Shown: one piece after another, positions 8,776 to 19,013 of the stretch | Position numbering within the stretch: position 1 is the first letter of the stretch | Layout of the letters: each line of letters opens with the position of its first letter | Assembly (NCBI GenBank): GCA_004293485.1 | Contig: RDYW01000032.1 | Span: 33,849 to 97,848, forward strand | DNA: 64,000 nucleotides | DNA from: Sphingobacteriales bacterium | Lineage (GTDB): Bacteria; Bacteroidota; Bacteroidia; Sphingobacteriales; Sphingobacteriaceae | Direction of reading: 5' to 3' | Notes under the pieces: generated by a model | Database searches by the model: none | Seen by the model: the letters and a program-made list of their open reading frames with translations, nothing else | Told to the model about the DNA's origin: nothing | Position numbers and translations under genes: made by a program

Positions 8776-10353
8776 TTAGTTGATAATTATTTTTTTAGCT
8801 ATGCTGTTTTTTTCGCCCACAACCTGTAAAATATAAACGCCTTTGGCCAAAGCATTGGTGTTTATAACCAATGCTTTGGGGTTGTTTATGGCTTGCGCCG
8901 ATGCTACTTTTATACCGTTAAGGTTTATAATGCTTGCGCTTTTTAGGGCATCGGCACCAGCCACCACATTTAATATGCCATTGGTAATAGGGTTAGGGTA
9001 AAAGCTAATTTCTTGTGCTAGTCCTTTTACCATAGCTATTTTTTCGTAGGTAGTTGTAGAGCCATCGTTATCGGTACTGGTAATGCGGTAATAATTATCG
9101 CCAGCCAAAGGGTTAGTATCAATGTATTGGGTGGCCGTAGCTGGTAAGGTGGCTAAGGGTGCAAAGGTATTATCCGCCCCCGAGCGTTCGATAATTATGT
9201 TTTTTACATTTACGCTGCTTGCGCTTGTCCAGTTTATTTGGTTGCCAGTAACAATGGCTTTGGCAGTTAGGCTTGTTAGGTTTAAGGGTAAAGTAGTGTT
9301 TAATGCGGTAATTTGCGCTTGGGTAAGGGCTGTGTTAAAAATTTGTAAATCATCAATTGATGCATTTAAGCCCCTTTGAGAACCGCCTAAAACACCTCCT
9401 AGATAAAAAGTTGTTCCAACAGTATTTAATGTTTTTGCGCCACTCCATAAAAGCGTTCCGTTATTATAAACGTAGGCTATAGTGCCATCGTAAACAAAAA
9501 CCATTGTGTACCAAGTATTTATAGATAAATTGTTAGCAAATAAGGCATCATTTGCACCCCAGAAAAAATTTTTAGTATTTGGATTTTGCTGTGTCCAACC
9601 ATAAGCTTGATTAGTAATTACTGAACCATAAGAGAATACATAATTCTGAGAAATTAATTCTGAGAAGTTGATACGCATAACTATTGATCGGGAGGCATTC
9701 CCCACTGGTATATTTGCTAATGTTGAACTAAAAACAGATGAAGGATTGCTAATGTTGGGTTGATAAAAAAGCAAACTACTATTGTTAGATGCATATTGTG
9801 TAATTCCATTATTTGATATAAAGGAAGTTACCCCATCGGTGGCGGTTAAGCTGCCGTTAAAGTTAAAATGATAAATAGGTGTAGGTGCTAGCGTACCAGC
9901 TGATAGGGTTGTAAATGTTGCAATTGGCGAAAGTACTGTACTAATACTATTTGCTGCCTCTACCCTAAATTGGTAGGTTGTACCTGCTGTTAAATTTGTT
10001 AAATTAATACTTCCGTTTGATGAAATGGTAGAATTGTACCCAGTAGGCGAAACTACACTGCTAGATAAAGCTGAAGTACCATAGTAAACTTTTACGGTAG
10101 TAGCAGCATTACCAGGGTTAACAGTAAAATTTATTGTAGCACCAGAACTTGTAACGTTTGTTACTGGACTGTTGGTAATAGTTGGTGCAGTGGATTTTGG
10201 TATTTCTGGTCCAATAATAACACCGCCACCACCGCCACCGCCATCAATTGGTTTACCGCCAGCAATAGCATTGCCATATTGGGCAAAACTGTTGTTACCT
10301 AATGCTACCATTGCTATTAAAATAGCTGTTTTAAAAAGTAATTTTTGTTTCAT
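8776..10353 (-). CDS. T9SS-exported protein with FN3 and LamG-like domains
   Basis: 525 residues. Signal peptide 1-25 (ends NNSFAQ), then a run of seven glycines (~37-43). A fibronectin type III domain spans ~57-150 (ATINFTVNPG, LTAGTTYQFRVEA). A concanavalin/LamG-like jelly-roll spans ~158-355 (PIYHFNFNGSLTATDG, ASIDDLQIFNTALTQAQ). A linker typical of T9SS cargo follows (QINWTSASSVNVKNIIIERS), then a type A sorting domain ~452-525 (ISFYPNPITNGILNV, NTNALAKGVYILQV). It should cross the inner membrane by Sec and the outer membrane by T9SS, ending on the cell surface or secreted. The LamG fold suggests glycan or protein binding rather than catalysis. Confidence 0.9.
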   Translation of the reverse strand: MKQKLLFKTAILIAMVALGNNSFAQYGNAIAGGKPIDGGGGGGGVIIGPEIPKSTAPTITNSPVTNVTSSGATINFTVNPGNAATTVKVYYGTSALSSSVVSPTGYNSTISSNGSINLTNLTAGTTYQFRVEAANSISTVLSPIATFTTLSAGTLAPTPIYHFNFNGSLTATDGVTSFISNNGITQYASNNSSLLFYQPNISNPSSVFSSTLANIPVGNASRSIVMRINFSELISQNYVFSYGSVITNQAYGWTQQNPNTKNFFWGANDALFANNLSINTWYTMVFVYDGTIAYVYNNGTLLWSGAKTLNTVGTTFYLGGVLGGSQRGLNASIDDLQIFNTALTQAQITALNTTLPLNLTSLTAKAIVTGNQINWTSASSVNVKNIIIERSGADNTFAPLATLPATATQYIDTNPLAGDNYYRITSTDNDGSTTTYEKIAMVKGLAQEISFYPNPITNGILNVVAGADALKSASIINLNGIKVASAQAINNPKALVINTNALAKGVYILQVVGEKNSIAKKIIIN

Positions 10354-10579
10354 ATTTTTATTTTTTTGAGTTTACGAAGTGATATTTATGTTTATTTTTA
10401 ATTTAAATACAAAAAAAGTTTTATGGTAAATGGTACACCAATACTTAGCGATTGCGCATTTGGGTTAGCCATTTGCAGTAGGCTTTTAAATATTTTTCGA
10501 TAGAGATATGATAAACTATAAAACGTATTATTTTAATCATATTTTTAGTTTTTTAATTTAATTCAAAATTGGCTAATTC

Positions 10580-10657
10580 ATTTGCAAAAAATAGTGCCAC
10601 TTTGTGTAGCATAGGTGTAGGCACACCAAATGTGGGTTTGAGTATATAAAGCGGAAA
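10580..10657 (+). repeat. ~80-bp non-coding repeat, copy A
   Basis: Aligns with copy B at 11593-11674 at roughly two-thirds identity by eye. Both share GTTTGAGTATATAAAGC exactly (10636-10652 here) and ACACCAAATG, and both carry an imperfect palindrome of GGTGTA-N-ACACC form. Copy A lies about 230 bp upstream of the T9SS cargo gene, in the opposite orientation to that gene. Confidence 0.75.
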
Positions 10658-10915
10658 ATATAGTTGTGGTAAATGGTGTAAATTTTACATTAATATTTTA
10701 AGTAAGGTTTATGGTTTTTTTTAGCACTAATCCTTATCTTTTTTTTGCAACTTGGTTTTCTTTCTCTTTTAATTTCCCCCAAAGGGAGAGTATATAAAAT
10801 GCCAGCCGTAAATATTAGGGCTTATAAATTATGGGTAATTTTTACACAATTTTACAGGGTGCAATGGCAAATTAAAAATCCGCAATCCGCAATCAAAAAT
10901 CTAAATTTATTACAT

Positions 10916-10956
10916 AAAAAAGCGTCATAAATTATTTCAAATTATGACGCTTTTTT
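10916..10956. terminator. Bidirectional intrinsic terminator
   Basis: A 15-bp perfect stem: AAAAAAGCGTCATAA (10916-10930) pairs with TTATGACGCTTTTTT (10942-10956) around an 11-nt loop. The symmetric A and T runs let it work on both strands. It lies 33 nt past the stop of the minus-strand lipoprotein gene. Confidence 0.9.
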
Positions 10957-10989
10957 ATGTTAAACTAAATATTTGTAAGCAACTAACTG

Positions 10990-11538
10990 TTACATAGCAT
11001 TTGGATTGTAAATTTCGTACCATTGTTCAAAATCATCTCCGTTAGGCGCAACTATTTCAATTTTAAAGCTTGTAGCGGTAAGTTCTTTAATCGTAAACAC
11101 TATTGTTGGCATGGTTTTGTACATATTGTTTAAAGTAAATTTGTTACCTTCTATTTTCCAAGTACCATTTTGCCCGGCGGTAGTAGCTTGGCCCTCTAAA
11201 CAGCTTTTAAAGCTACTGTTGAATGTATTTATCCATGTACCATCGGCATTAAAAGTAATATACATTGGACTTATACCAAAATTTTTAGATTTTTCTTTTG
11301 CTTCTAAAATTTTCGAACTATTTTTTTTACTTACTGCAGGTGCTGCATCGCTATCTTTGTATGGGCAGCTAATATTGGCTGTAACTAATTCAGCGTAAGC
11401 ACTACCCGAACTACTGCCTTCTGATAATTCCCATTTTTTGCCCACTAATATGGATACTTCATCTTTTTTGTCTTTTTTACAGCTATATATGGCAAATACA
11501 GCCATTAATAAGGTAATTGCTAGTGTAATTTTTTTCAT
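10990..11538 (-). CDS. Lipocalin-like lipoprotein
   Basis: 182 residues. A lipoprotein signal peptide ends at Cys20 (AIYSC) and is followed by KKDKKDE, a lysine/acid tether usual in Bacteroidota surface lipoproteins. The rest reads like a small beta-barrel of the lipocalin-like type (LVGKKWELSEGSS, ITFNADGTWINTF, GQNGTWKIEGNKFTLNNM, IVFTIKELTATSFKIEI). The ligand is unknown. It diverges from the LytTR regulator gene, and the 154 bp between them contain copy B of the local repeat, so shared control is plausible. Confidence 0.8.
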   Translation of the reverse strand: MKKITLAITLLMAVFAIYSCKKDKKDEVSILVGKKWELSEGSSSGSAYAELVTANISCPYKDSDAAPAVSKKNSSKILEAKEKSKNFGISPMYITFNADGTWINTFNSSFKSCLEGQATTAGQNGTWKIEGNKFTLNNMYKTMPTIVFTIKELTATSFKIEIVAPNGDDFEQWYEIYNPNAM

Positions 11539-11592
11539 AACTTTATACTTTTTGTTTATGTACGTTTAAAATATTTACACCAAAAATGGTTT

Positions 11593-11674
11593 ATTTGCAG
11601 GCAACAAATGGGGCTACTTTACGTAATGTGGGTGTAGTTACACCAAATGCTAGTTTGAGTATATAAAGCAAAAA
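11593..11674 (+). repeat. ~80-bp non-coding repeat, copy B
   Basis: Second copy of the element at 10580-10657. It contains GTTTGAGTATATAAAGC at 11653-11669 and the palindrome-like GGGTGTAGTTACACCAAATG. It ends about 20 bp before the LytTR regulator ATG, occupying its likely promoter. Confidence 0.75.
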
Positions 11675-11692
11675 ATTTTAAGCATAAATATA

Positions 11693-12436
11693 ATGAGAGC
11701 CATAATTATAGACGATGAAGCACACGCCAGAGAAACACTATTAAATATACTTACCCAACATTGCCCCCAAGTACAAATAATTGCACAAGCGGCAAATGTA
11801 AAAGATGCAGTAAAGCTAATAAACCAGCACTACATACAATTGGTTTTTTTAGATGTAGATATGCCCAACGAAAACGGTTTTGTCTTGTTTGATTATTTTG
11901 ATAAACCTACTTTTACAACCATTTTTTGTACCGCATACAGCGATTATGCCTGTAAAGCCTTCGAGGTATCGGCTATTGATTACGTATTAAAACCTATTAG
12001 CAGTAGCAAAATTGTAACAGCCGTAAATAAGGCTATAACCACTAACAACCTACAAAACAAGCAAACAGTAGGTGCGTTAAAAGAAAACCTTAGCCTAAAC
12101 CAATTGCAAAAAATAGCCTTGCCCCTAGCCGATGGTTTGGTGTTTATTAAAATTGATGATATTTATTATTTTGAGGCCGATGGCAGCTACTGCAACGTAA
12201 TTACTGCTACCGAAACATTAATGGTTTGCAAAAAAATTAAGGATTTTCACGAACTATTTGCCCAAGATGCTAGGTTTTTTAGGGTACACCGCAGCTACTT
12301 GGTAAATATACAGCAATTAAAAACGTACAGTAAAAAAGAAGGCCTAAATTTATATTTTGGCAATAACAAATGTGTACCTATGGCTAGGGAGAAAAAAAAT
12401 GAATTTGAAATGCATATAGGTAATTTAAGTGTGTAG
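11693..12436 (+). CDS. LytTR-family response regulator
   Basis: 247 residues. The receiver domain spans ~1-120, with acidic pocket Asp7/Asp8, phosphoacceptor Asp54 (LVFLDVDMP) and the conserved Lys in YVLKPIS. The LytTR DNA-binding domain spans ~140-245 (IYYFEADGSYCNVIT, ARFFRVHRSYLVNI, VPMAREKKNEF). It works as a DNA-binding transcription factor activated by its kinase. The kinase ATG at 12437 follows its stop TAG with no gap, so the pair is one operon. Targets may include the flanking lipoprotein and T9SS genes, which share the repeat element; this is inferred. Confidence 0.93.
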   Translation: MRAIIIDDEAHARETLLNILTQHCPQVQIIAQAANVKDAVKLINQHYIQLVFLDVDMPNENGFVLFDYFDKPTFTTIFCTAYSDYACKAFEVSAIDYVLKPISSSKIVTAVNKAITTNNLQNKQTVGALKENLSLNQLQKIALPLADGLVFIKIDDIYYFEADGSYCNVITATETLMVCKKIKDFHELFAQDARFFRVHRSYLVNIQQLKTYSKKEGLNLYFGNNKCVPMAREKKNEFEMHIGNLSV

Positions 12437-14548
12437 ATGAGAAAAACTGTATTAACCTTTTTATGTTTATTACTTGCTTTTTTTGCGTTTTCGCAAACTG
12501 CAAATCAACGTAAAAGTATAAACTTTAATGTTGATAGCTTAAAATGCCAACAATTATACCAATTAATAGAAGCCGAATGGGACGAAAATATATGGATAAA
12601 ATATAACCAAGAATTGTTTTTATTAAGTAGTAAAAATAGTATAAACAAGGCTTTAACCAATAAACAAAGAAACGTATTTTTAAAATTTTTAAGCGATGCT
12701 AAAGTAAATGAAGGGGCTTACTATCAATATAAAAGTAAACATCAAAAGGCAATAAATAATTACACTATATCATACTTAATTGCTAAAAATATAAATTATT
12801 ATGAAGGCTGCGCCATTGCGTTAGGAAATATAGGTACATCGTTTGATTATTTAGGTAAAATAGATAGCAGCTTAACCTATTTTATTAAAGCATTAAATTA
12901 CGCATACAAATCAAAAAGCGATGCCTCAATAGCTTACGTACTTACCGATTTGGGCTATGTGTACAATAACCTAGGAAATTACAAAAAGGCAATTGTTTAC
13001 AATTTAAAAGCATTAAGCTTATTTACAAAACTTAAAGATTACGAAGGTTTAGAACGTACCTATTTTGCCATTGGTAAAATTTTTGATAATCAAAAAGAAT
13101 TCGATAAAAGTATATTCTACTATAAAAAGGCTTTGTTTATTTCAACAAAAACCAATAACCAAGAAAGGCTATGTATAAACTTAAATAGTTTGGCAAATGT
13201 TTATATTATCTTAAAAAAATACCCCGAAGCAAAAAAAAACTTAGAAAAATCTTTTCTGATAACCAAAAAAAATAATTTTTTGGCAACAACTGCTGTTTGT
13301 TTTTCACTTTTTGGCGATTATTACTTTTCAAATAATGAGTATAAAAATTCAGAACTAAATTATTTAAAAGCCATAAAAATATTTAAAAACACACAAACCA
13401 ATTTCTTTTATGCAAAATCATTAACACAGTTAGCAAAAATTTATTTTAAAAATAACCAACTAAACTTGGCACAATATTATGCACAAAAATCGTACACAAT
13501 AACTATAAAAAATAACTACCCCATTGAAATTAAGTCATCTTCCGAAATTTTAAGCAAAATTTATACACAAAAAAAACAGTATAAAAATGCTTTGGCTTTT
13601 ACCCAAATTGTACAAAAAATTAACGATAGCATTTATTACAACGAAAAACAAAACATTGCTTTAAAGCTAGAACATTGGTACAATTCTAAATTAAAAGAAA
13701 CTAAAATAAATAAATTAACCCAAGAGAAAAAAATAGCCGATCTAGAAAATCAACGTCAACAAAATATTGTTATAATTTTGGTAGTGATATTGGTTTTTTT
13801 AACTACTTTAAGTTATTTTATTTTTAATAGGTATAAAACTAAAAAACAAAACCAGTATTTAAAGCTACAATTATTAGAGGTTGATAAAAGAATTTTCGCC
13901 GAAAAACAAGCCGCCGAAAGCGAACTTAAAGCCCTAAAAAGCCAAATGAACCCTCACTTTATTTTTAACGCCCTTAGCAGCATACAACACCAGTTTATGT
14001 ACGGCGATAAAAACCTTGCCAACGAACAAATGGGCAATTTTACCTACCTTACAAGGCAAATATTAAACGTATCGGGGCTTAAACAAATATTAGTAGCCAC
14101 CGAAATAGAAATTTTAACCAAATACCTCGAACTCGAAAAAATGCGTTTCGAAACTAATTTTGAATACGAAATTACACTAAGTGGCAACCTCGACCCCGAT
14201 TACCACGAACTACCCCCAATGCTTTTACAGCCTTTGTTAGAAAACAGCATAAAACACGGCTTAATGCACCTGCAAGGTTTAAAAAAATTAAGCCTAAACT
14301 TTAACCTAAACCCTACCGAAGATGTGCTAATTTGCACCATTATTGATAACGGAATAGGCAGGCAAAAAGCTGCGGAAATGAAAACTAAAAATATAAGCAG
14401 CCATCAATCCTACGCTAGCCAAGCCCTAATAAAACGCTTAAATATTTGGAATAAAAATATTAATAACCCATTGGTTTACAACGATATTTTAGATAATGCA
14501 GGCAATGTTTGCGGCACACAAGTGGTGCTAATGATTGAAGTGCATTAA
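12437..14548 (+). CDS. TPR-containing LytS-type sensor histidine kinase
   Basis: 703 residues. Signal peptide 1-20 (FFAFSQ), then a periplasmic array of tetratricopeptide repeats over ~60-395 (for example GNIGTSFDYLGKIDSSLTYF, LGYVYNNLGNYKKAIVYNLK). One membrane helix lies at ~437-460 (NIVIILVVILVFLTTLSYFI), followed by a short coiled coil. The His_kinase domain starts with SQMNPHFIFNALSSIQHQFM, phospho-accepting His507. The HATPase N-box (LLENSIKHGL, ~600) and G-box (DNGIGRQKA, ~635) are intact. This is the common Bacteroidota TPR-kinase architecture; the signal sensed is unknown. Confidence 0.93.
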   Translation: MRKTVLTFLCLLLAFFAFSQTANQRKSINFNVDSLKCQQLYQLIEAEWDENIWIKYNQELFLLSSKNSINKALTNKQRNVFLKFLSDAKVNEGAYYQYKSKHQKAINNYTISYLIAKNINYYEGCAIALGNIGTSFDYLGKIDSSLTYFIKALNYAYKSKSDASIAYVLTDLGYVYNNLGNYKKAIVYNLKALSLFTKLKDYEGLERTYFAIGKIFDNQKEFDKSIFYYKKALFISTKTNNQERLCINLNSLANVYIILKKYPEAKKNLEKSFLITKKNNFLATTAVCFSLFGDYYFSNNEYKNSELNYLKAIKIFKNTQTNFFYAKSLTQLAKIYFKNNQLNLAQYYAQKSYTITIKNNYPIEIKSSSEILSKIYTQKKQYKNALAFTQIVQKINDSIYYNEKQNIALKLEHWYNSKLKETKINKLTQEKKIADLENQRQQNIVIILVVILVFLTTLSYFIFNRYKTKKQNQYLKLQLLEVDKRIFAEKQAAESELKALKSQMNPHFIFNALSSIQHQFMYGDKNLANEQMGNFTYLTRQILNVSGLKQILVATEIEILTKYLELEKMRFETNFEYEITLSGNLDPDYHELPPMLLQPLLENSIKHGLMHLQGLKKLSLNFNLNPTEDVLICTIIDNGIGRQKAAEMKTKNISSHQSYASQALIKRLNIWNKNINNPLVYNDILDNAGNVCGTQVVLMIEVH

Positions 14549-14792
14549 ATAACACAATTTGCAAGGTACTAGGCCAATACAGGCAATTAAAAATTTTTGT
14601 AGAACTAATAAAAATTTATAAAACTAAGCTAAAGTGGATAGATACTGTATATCTAAAGTTTATTTTTTGCAATATTTTTAATCTAAACTGTTACATAAAA
14701 AAATCGGTTCGAGATAAAAACTTTGCGGTAAAGTAAAATCTTTAACATCCTTAAAAAATAGTTTAACAAGGTAAAATACCTACTTTTTTTTA

Positions 14793-16127
<1,335 letters not shown>

Positions 16128-16148
16128 CTAAGCCAAATAATCAATGCT

Positions 16149-16625
16149 TTAATTTTTGTTTTCTCGACTATCGCAGTTGCCAGCCAGCAGTTTGGTGCAG
16201 TTGCCGTATAGGTTTAACGAGTGGTGTTGGATATTAAATTTTAACAAATCGCCCATCATAGATTGTATTTGTTGAACACGTGGGTCGCAAAACTCAACCA
16301 CTTTACCACAATCGAGGCAAATAATATGGTCGTGTTGTTTATAACCATACGATTTTTCGAACTGAGCCATATTTTTACCAAACTGATGTTTGGTTACCAA
16401 ATCACAAGATAAAAGAAGCTCTAAGGTATTATATACAGTAGCTCGGCTTACACGGTATTTTTTATTTTTCATGTGTATGTACAGCATTTCTACATCAAAA
16501 TGGTCGGTACGCGTGTATATTTCTTCGAGTATAGCAAAACGTTCGGGAGTTTTCCTTAGGTTTTTATTTTCGAGGTAAGTTTCGAAAATTTTTTTTACCA
16601 TTTCTAAAGTTTGCTGTTGGCTCAT
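16149..16625 (-). CDS. fur: Fur-family metal-dependent transcriptional regulator
   Basis: 158 residues. Winged-helix N-terminal domain at ~1-90 ([34 protein letters not shown]) and a dimerisation/metal domain with [18 protein letters not shown], including the first CxxC of the structural zinc site. The usual second cysteine pair is replaced by a tail reading C-T-K-L-L-A-G-N-C, two cysteines seven residues apart. Whether it senses iron (Fur), peroxide (PerR) or zinc cannot be settled from sequence. It sits 50 nt after rel and 78 nt before purA. Confidence 0.9.
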   Translation of the reverse strand: MSQQQTLEMVKKIFETYLENKNLRKTPERFAILEEIYTRTDHFDVEMLYIHMKNKKYRVSRATVYNTLELLLSCDLVTKHQFGKNMAQFEKSYGYKQHDHIICLDCGKVVEFCDPRVQQIQSMMGDLLKFNIQHHSLNLYGNCTKLLAGNCDSRENKN

Positions 16626-16675
16626 ATTTTTTGCAAAGGGTTAAAGGTATTAAAATTTATAAAAAGATAGTTTTT

Positions 16676-18910
16676 TTACGCTGTTTTAAAATTAATTTTT
16701 TCGGTTTCCGAGTCAAACCGAGTAATATCGGTAATGCCTTTTACTTCCTTTAACTTGGCTATTAAATTTTCTAAATGTTGGGTATCGTTTACATATATCA
16801 TTATAGAGCCGCTAAATATTCCCTCATCGCTATCAACGGTTATGCTGCGCATATTTACCTTAAAATCGTTGGATATAATTTGGGTAAGGTTGTTTATTAA
16901 GCCTACTTCATCAATACCTGTAATTTGCAAGCCTGTTAAAAAGGCCAATTGTTTTTGGCTTGTCCATTTGGCTTTTAATATACGGTAGCCAAAGCTCGAC
17001 ATTAGTTTGGTTGCATTAGGGCAATTGGTGCGGTGTATTTTTATGCCTTCGCTTACAGTTACAAAACCAAAAACATCGTCGCCAGGGATAGGGTTACAGC
17101 AGCTAGATAGCTTGTAATCTATTTTTTGTAAATCTTCGCCTATTAATAATATATCGCTGTCTTTGGTTTTTACTTGTTTAATTAACGATTGTATGTTTTC
17201 GTTATCAGTAGTTTGTTGCGGTTTTTGTTCTACAATTTTTTCTGATGCTACATACTCTTTAAGGTCTTTAACATCTATCAATCCTTTGGCTACGTTGTAA
17301 AATAAATCTTGGGTTGATTGAAGCTTAAAATAGTACGATAGCTTTAAAATATTATCGGTATTGTAGGTAATTTTTAATGATTTTAATTTACGTTCCAGTA
17401 TTTCTTTACCATCATCAGCAATTTTTCGTTTTTCATCTTTTAATGATGATTTTATTTTTGCTTTTGCCTTTGCAGTAACTACATACGTTAGCCAATCTTC
17501 TTTTGGGGTTTGCTTGGTTGAGGTAATAATTTCTACTTGGTCGCCGTTTTGTAGCTTGTACGATAGCGGTACCAGCTTATGGTTTACCTTTGCACCAATA
17601 CATTTTGCGCCTACATCCGAGTGTATTTCGAAGGCAAAATCCAATGCAGTAGCATCAATAGGTAGCTGCATTAAATCGCCCTTGGGGGTAAAAATAAAAA
17701 TCTCGTCCGAAAAAAGGTTCATCTTAAAATCGTCCAAAAAATCAAGCGCATTAGCCTCGGGGTTGCTTAGTAATTCTCGCACTTTGGTAACCCATTGGTC
17801 TAGCCCGCTATCGCTTGATGATTCTTTATATTTCCAATGCGCTGCAAACCCTTTTTCGGCAATTTCGTTCATCCGCTGCGAGCGTATTTGTACCTCCACC
17901 CATTGGCCTTTAGGCCCCATTACGGTGGTGTGTAAAGATTCGTACCCGTTTGCCTTAGGCGATGATATCCAATCTCTTAACCTATCGGGATTAGGGCGAT
18001 ATAAATCGGTAACAATAGAATATGCTTTCCACGATTCCGATTTTTCCAGCTCCGTATTACAAATTAAAATAATACGGATGGCAAATAAATCGTACACCTC
18101 CTCAAACGGGATGCCCTTTTTTTTCATCTTCGTCCATATCGAATGGATAGATTTTGGCCTGCCTAGCACCTGTGCCTCAAGGCCTTGGCCGCTTAATATT
18201 TTGGTTATAGGCCCTATAAATTCGCTTATAAAATGCTCGCGTTCAGCTTTTTTCTCGTTCAGTTTTAGGGCAATAAACTTATACGTTTCGGGCTCCATAT
18301 ACTTCATTGATAAATCTTCGAGTTCCGATTTTAAGCTGTATAAGCCCAGCCTATGCGCCAAAGGGGCATATAAATATACCGTTTCCGAGCAAATTTTAAG
18401 CTGCTTATCCCTTGGCATAAATTCCATAGTTCGCATATTATGCAACCTATCGGCAAGTTTTATTAATATTACCCGTACATCATCGGCAAGGGTAAGCAAC
18501 ATTTTACGAAAATTTTCGGCCTGCATACTGCTATTGGCATCAAACACGCCCGAAATTTTGGTTAAGCCATCAATAATTTTAGTAACTTTTTTTCCAAATT
18601 TATGCTCAATATCATCTAGCGTAATATCGGTATCTTCAACCACATCATGTAGCAAAGCACATACAATTGATGTAGTGCCCAAGCCAATTTCTTCGGCTGC
18701 AATTTGTGCTACCGCAATAGGATGGTAAATATAAGGTTCGCCCGATTTTCGACGCATATCTTTATGGCTTTCTACAGCCATATCAAATGCCAAGCGTATC
18801 ATCCCCTTATCTCCTTTTTTTAAGGTTGATTTACAGGCTCGTAACAATGCTCGGTATCTTTTTAAAATCTCCGACTTTTCTTGTTCTATATCAATTGTGT
18901 AATCTTTCAT
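16676..18910 (-). CDS. rel: Bifunctional RelA/SpoT (p)ppGpp synthetase/hydrolase
   Basis: 744 residues, typical long RSH enzyme. Makes and breaks the alarmone (p)ppGpp in the stringent response. The HD hydrolase domain (~45-200) keeps HDVVED in ALLHDVVEDTDITLDDIEHK, so hydrolysis should be intact. The synthetase domain (~235-385) has FEEVYDLFAIRIIL, SPKANGYESLHTTVMGPKG and EKGFAAHWKYKE. A TGS domain (EIFIFTPKGDLMQLPIDATA) is at ~405-465, a conserved Cys region (LSSCCNPIPGDDVFGFV) at ~605, and an ACT domain is at the C-terminus (~665-735). As the only long RSH visible, it is probably the bifunctional Rel form usual in this phylum. Confidence 0.96.
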   Translation of the reverse strand: MKDYTIDIEQEKSEILKRYRALLRACKSTLKKGDKGMIRLAFDMAVESHKDMRRKSGEPYIYHPIAVAQIAAEEIGLGTTSIVCALLHDVVEDTDITLDDIEHKFGKKVTKIIDGLTKISGVFDANSSMQAENFRKMLLTLADDVRVILIKLADRLHNMRTMEFMPRDKQLKICSETVYLYAPLAHRLGLYSLKSELEDLSMKYMEPETYKFIALKLNEKKAEREHFISEFIGPITKILSGQGLEAQVLGRPKSIHSIWTKMKKKGIPFEEVYDLFAIRIILICNTELEKSESWKAYSIVTDLYRPNPDRLRDWISSPKANGYESLHTTVMGPKGQWVEVQIRSQRMNEIAEKGFAAHWKYKESSSDSGLDQWVTKVRELLSNPEANALDFLDDFKMNLFSDEIFIFTPKGDLMQLPIDATALDFAFEIHSDVGAKCIGAKVNHKLVPLSYKLQNGDQVEIITSTKQTPKEDWLTYVVTAKAKAKIKSSLKDEKRKIADDGKEILERKLKSLKITYNTDNILKLSYYFKLQSTQDLFYNVAKGLIDVKDLKEYVASEKIVEQKPQQTTDNENIQSLIKQVKTKDSDILLIGEDLQKIDYKLSSCCNPIPGDDVFGFVTVSEGIKIHRTNCPNATKLMSSFGYRILKAKWTSQKQLAFLTGLQITGIDEVGLINNLTQIISNDFKVNMRSITVDSDEGIFSGSIMIYVNDTQHLENLIAKLKEVKGITDITRFDSETEKINFKTA

Positions 18911-18913
18911 GCG

Positions 18914-18950
18914 TATATTTGTAGCAATATAGGCAAAGCTTATATATTTG
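18914..18950 (+). promoter_or_regulatory. Two candidate -7 boxes upstream of DUF4294 operon
   Basis: TATATTTG occurs exactly at 18914-18921 and again at 18943-18950, both matching TAnnTTTG on the plus strand, in the 103-bp gap between divergent rel and the DUF4294 gene (ATG 19014). Which one is used is not known. Confidence 0.5.
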
Positions 18951-19013
18951 CAACATTGGGTTACTTATTAAAAGGTAAGGTAATTAATATCATATTATAT
19001 CGCACATAAAAAT

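Larger units (their letters stand above)
10354..10989. other. 636-bp intergenic region with repeats, no gene
   Basis: No credible coding frame. It holds one copy of an ~80-bp repeat (10580-10657) whose second copy is at 11593-11674, two short TGGTAAATGGT motifs (about 10424 and 10669), several GGTGTA/ACACC half-sites, a low-complexity AT-rich stretch with ATCCGCAATC iterations near 10880, and a strong bidirectional terminator at 10916-10956. Confidence 0.7.

Noticed and set aside
10745..10930. 61-codon frame in the intergenic region
   Set aside because: It includes low-complexity repeats and ends in the terminator stem.
17514..18728. Long plus-strand frame (404 codons) inside rel
   Set aside because: Antisense to the well-supported rel coding sequence and serine-rich in the manner of a mirror frame; no family features.
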